From assembly GCA_025450555.1 (NCBI GenBank), contig JANWHF010000343.1, forward strand, positions 1 through 6,433: a DNA stretch of 6,433 bases, in the 5' to 3' direction. The DNA comes from Tepidisphaeraceae bacterium (lineage in GTDB: Bacteria > Planctomycetota > Phycisphaerae > Tepidisphaerales > Tepidisphaeraceae). Below the pieces are notes generated by a model, which was not told where the DNA came from, ran no database searches, and was given only the letters and a program-made list of their open reading frames with translations. The translations under genes and the position numbers were made by a program. This document shows, in pieces, positions 5,782 to 6,433 of the stretch; the stretch's first letter is position 1; every line of letters begins with the position of its first letter.

Positions 5782-6433
5782 ATGGGGTCAGATGACCGAA
5801 CCGGCTCATTTTTGCAGGGATTCATGCGTCGCCTGGGGCGAGGGGATGCCCGCGGCGGGGAAAGCAATCCGTGGACGCCGCTGGCGGTGTTGGAATCAAT
5901 CCATGCCGGAAATGTCGAGGATTATTGCCTCTACCTTCGGCCGCCGATCGGATATGCGTTAGGCAAGGCGCCACCGTCAAACGACCCATTATCGCCCGAT
6001 ATTGAAGAGTTGCTGATCCGCGCTTTTTCGCCGCTGCCGATTGTTCCGCTGGAGGAAATGGATCGGGAGCATGCGGGATTGCCGGATGAGGCGTTTTTGA
6101 CGTTGGTCAGCCATGCGCGCGTGCTACTGTTGGTCCCGTGGGACCATCCGATGTTTTTTGAGCGCGTTGCACTGCTTAAAAAGTCGCGAGAACTAATACG
6201 CTGCGTCTGGCTGATGCCGGAGCAGGGCATGCTGGGTAAGACGGACTGGCCGGAGCGATGGAGCGCTATGCGATCGAGCGCCAGCGCGCTGGGGCTGGAA
6301 CTTTCGGCCTACACCGCCGGCGGCTGGCTCTTCCGCCTGGACAAAGGCGGCAAAGCCTGCACCTTCCGGCCCATTGTCAATCCAAATTTTGAAAAGATCG
6401 CCGCCGCCCTGGAAACAATTTGCGCTGAAATGC
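5782..6433 (+). CDS. Unknown protein, truncated by the right edge
   Basis: An open frame of 217 codons runs from the ATG at 5782 to the window end without a stop. I do not recognise the family. It is preceded in frame by a TGA at 5776-5778, so 5782 is the first possible start; the ATG at 5824 (residue 15), with AGGGA 3 nt upstream, is an alternative. The protein looks soluble, with no signal peptide. A hydrophobic strand, VLLLVP (114-119), is followed by a helix and a second strand, CVWLMP (141-146). Further on are W-rich helices, a G-L-E-L strand, and GGWLFRLDKGG. This strand-helix-strand order recalls Rossmann-like or TIR-like signalling folds, in which a protein domain states 'P....WE...' before a second strand, but that is a loose resemblance from memory. 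It starts divergently from the PLD-like gene. The C-terminal part is missing, so function is left open. Confidence 0.7.
   Translation, partial: MGSDDRTGSFLQGFMRRLGRGDARGGESNPWTPLAVLESIHAGNVEDYCLYLRPPIGYALGKAPPSNDPLSPDIEELLIRAFSPLPIVPLEEMDREHAGLPDEAFLTLVSHARVLLLVPWDHPMFFERVALLKKSRELIRCVWLMPEQGMLGKTDWPERWSAMRSSASALGLELSAYTAGGWLFRLDKGGKACTFRPIVNPNFEKIAAALETICAEM

Noticed and set aside
5259..5867. A 202-residue minus-strand frame overlapping the PLD-like gene
   Set aside because: Its Arg/Ser/Pro-rich product is the typical shifted-frame translation of the HKD gene, which has the intact catalytic motif in the other frame.
5152..6433. DISARM-like defence locus based on a PLD-like gene (DrmC is PLD-like)
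   Set aside because: No helicase, methyltransferase or DUF1998 partner is present in the window, and the Cys-tailed single-HKD protein is not specific to DISARM.

Overview
The window looks like chromosomal DNA of a GC-rich planctomycete, probably class Phycisphaerae. Two things suggest this. One is a secreted protein with the N-terminal LEPR-XLL-type motif (LENRRLLSA) typical of planctomycete surface proteins. The other is a C-terminal dockerin-like repeat introduced by a 'KFTYYGD' segment, also common in that group. The phylum call is a family-level inference; no rRNA or other marker is present.

Layout, left to right: (1) the 3' end of a forward gene for a secreted or surface protein ending in paired EF-hand-like dockerin loops; (2) convergent with it, a reverse gene for a LEPR-XLL protein with two CARDB-like domains and an Asp/Ser/Pro/Gly-rich tail; (3) a large reverse gene for a secreted glutaminase A-like protein (DUF4964/DUF5127/DUF4965/DUF1793 architecture) with an extra C-terminal jelly-roll-like domain; (4) divergent from it across a 158-bp region, a forward gene for a classical short-chain dehydrogenase/reductase; (5) convergent with that, one base from stop to stop, a reverse gene for a small single-HKD phospholipase D-like protein with a Cys cluster at its end; (6) divergent from that across 51 bp, a forward gene of unknown function that runs off the right edge.

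Together the genes suggest an accessory or catabolic part of the genome: two cell-surface or secreted proteins, a periplasmic or secreted enzyme-like protein, and a cytoplasmic oxidoreductase of the sugar/polyol type. The GtaA-like and SDR genes share an upstream region holding a perfect 8-bp inverted repeat, so co-regulation is possible but unproven. Nothing ties the PLD-like gene and the unknown gene functionally to the rest beyond position. I found no tRNA, rRNA, CRISPR array, insertion sequence, or convincing intrinsic terminator. I do not see a clear undescribed multi-gene system. The least explained piece is the truncated gene at the right edge.
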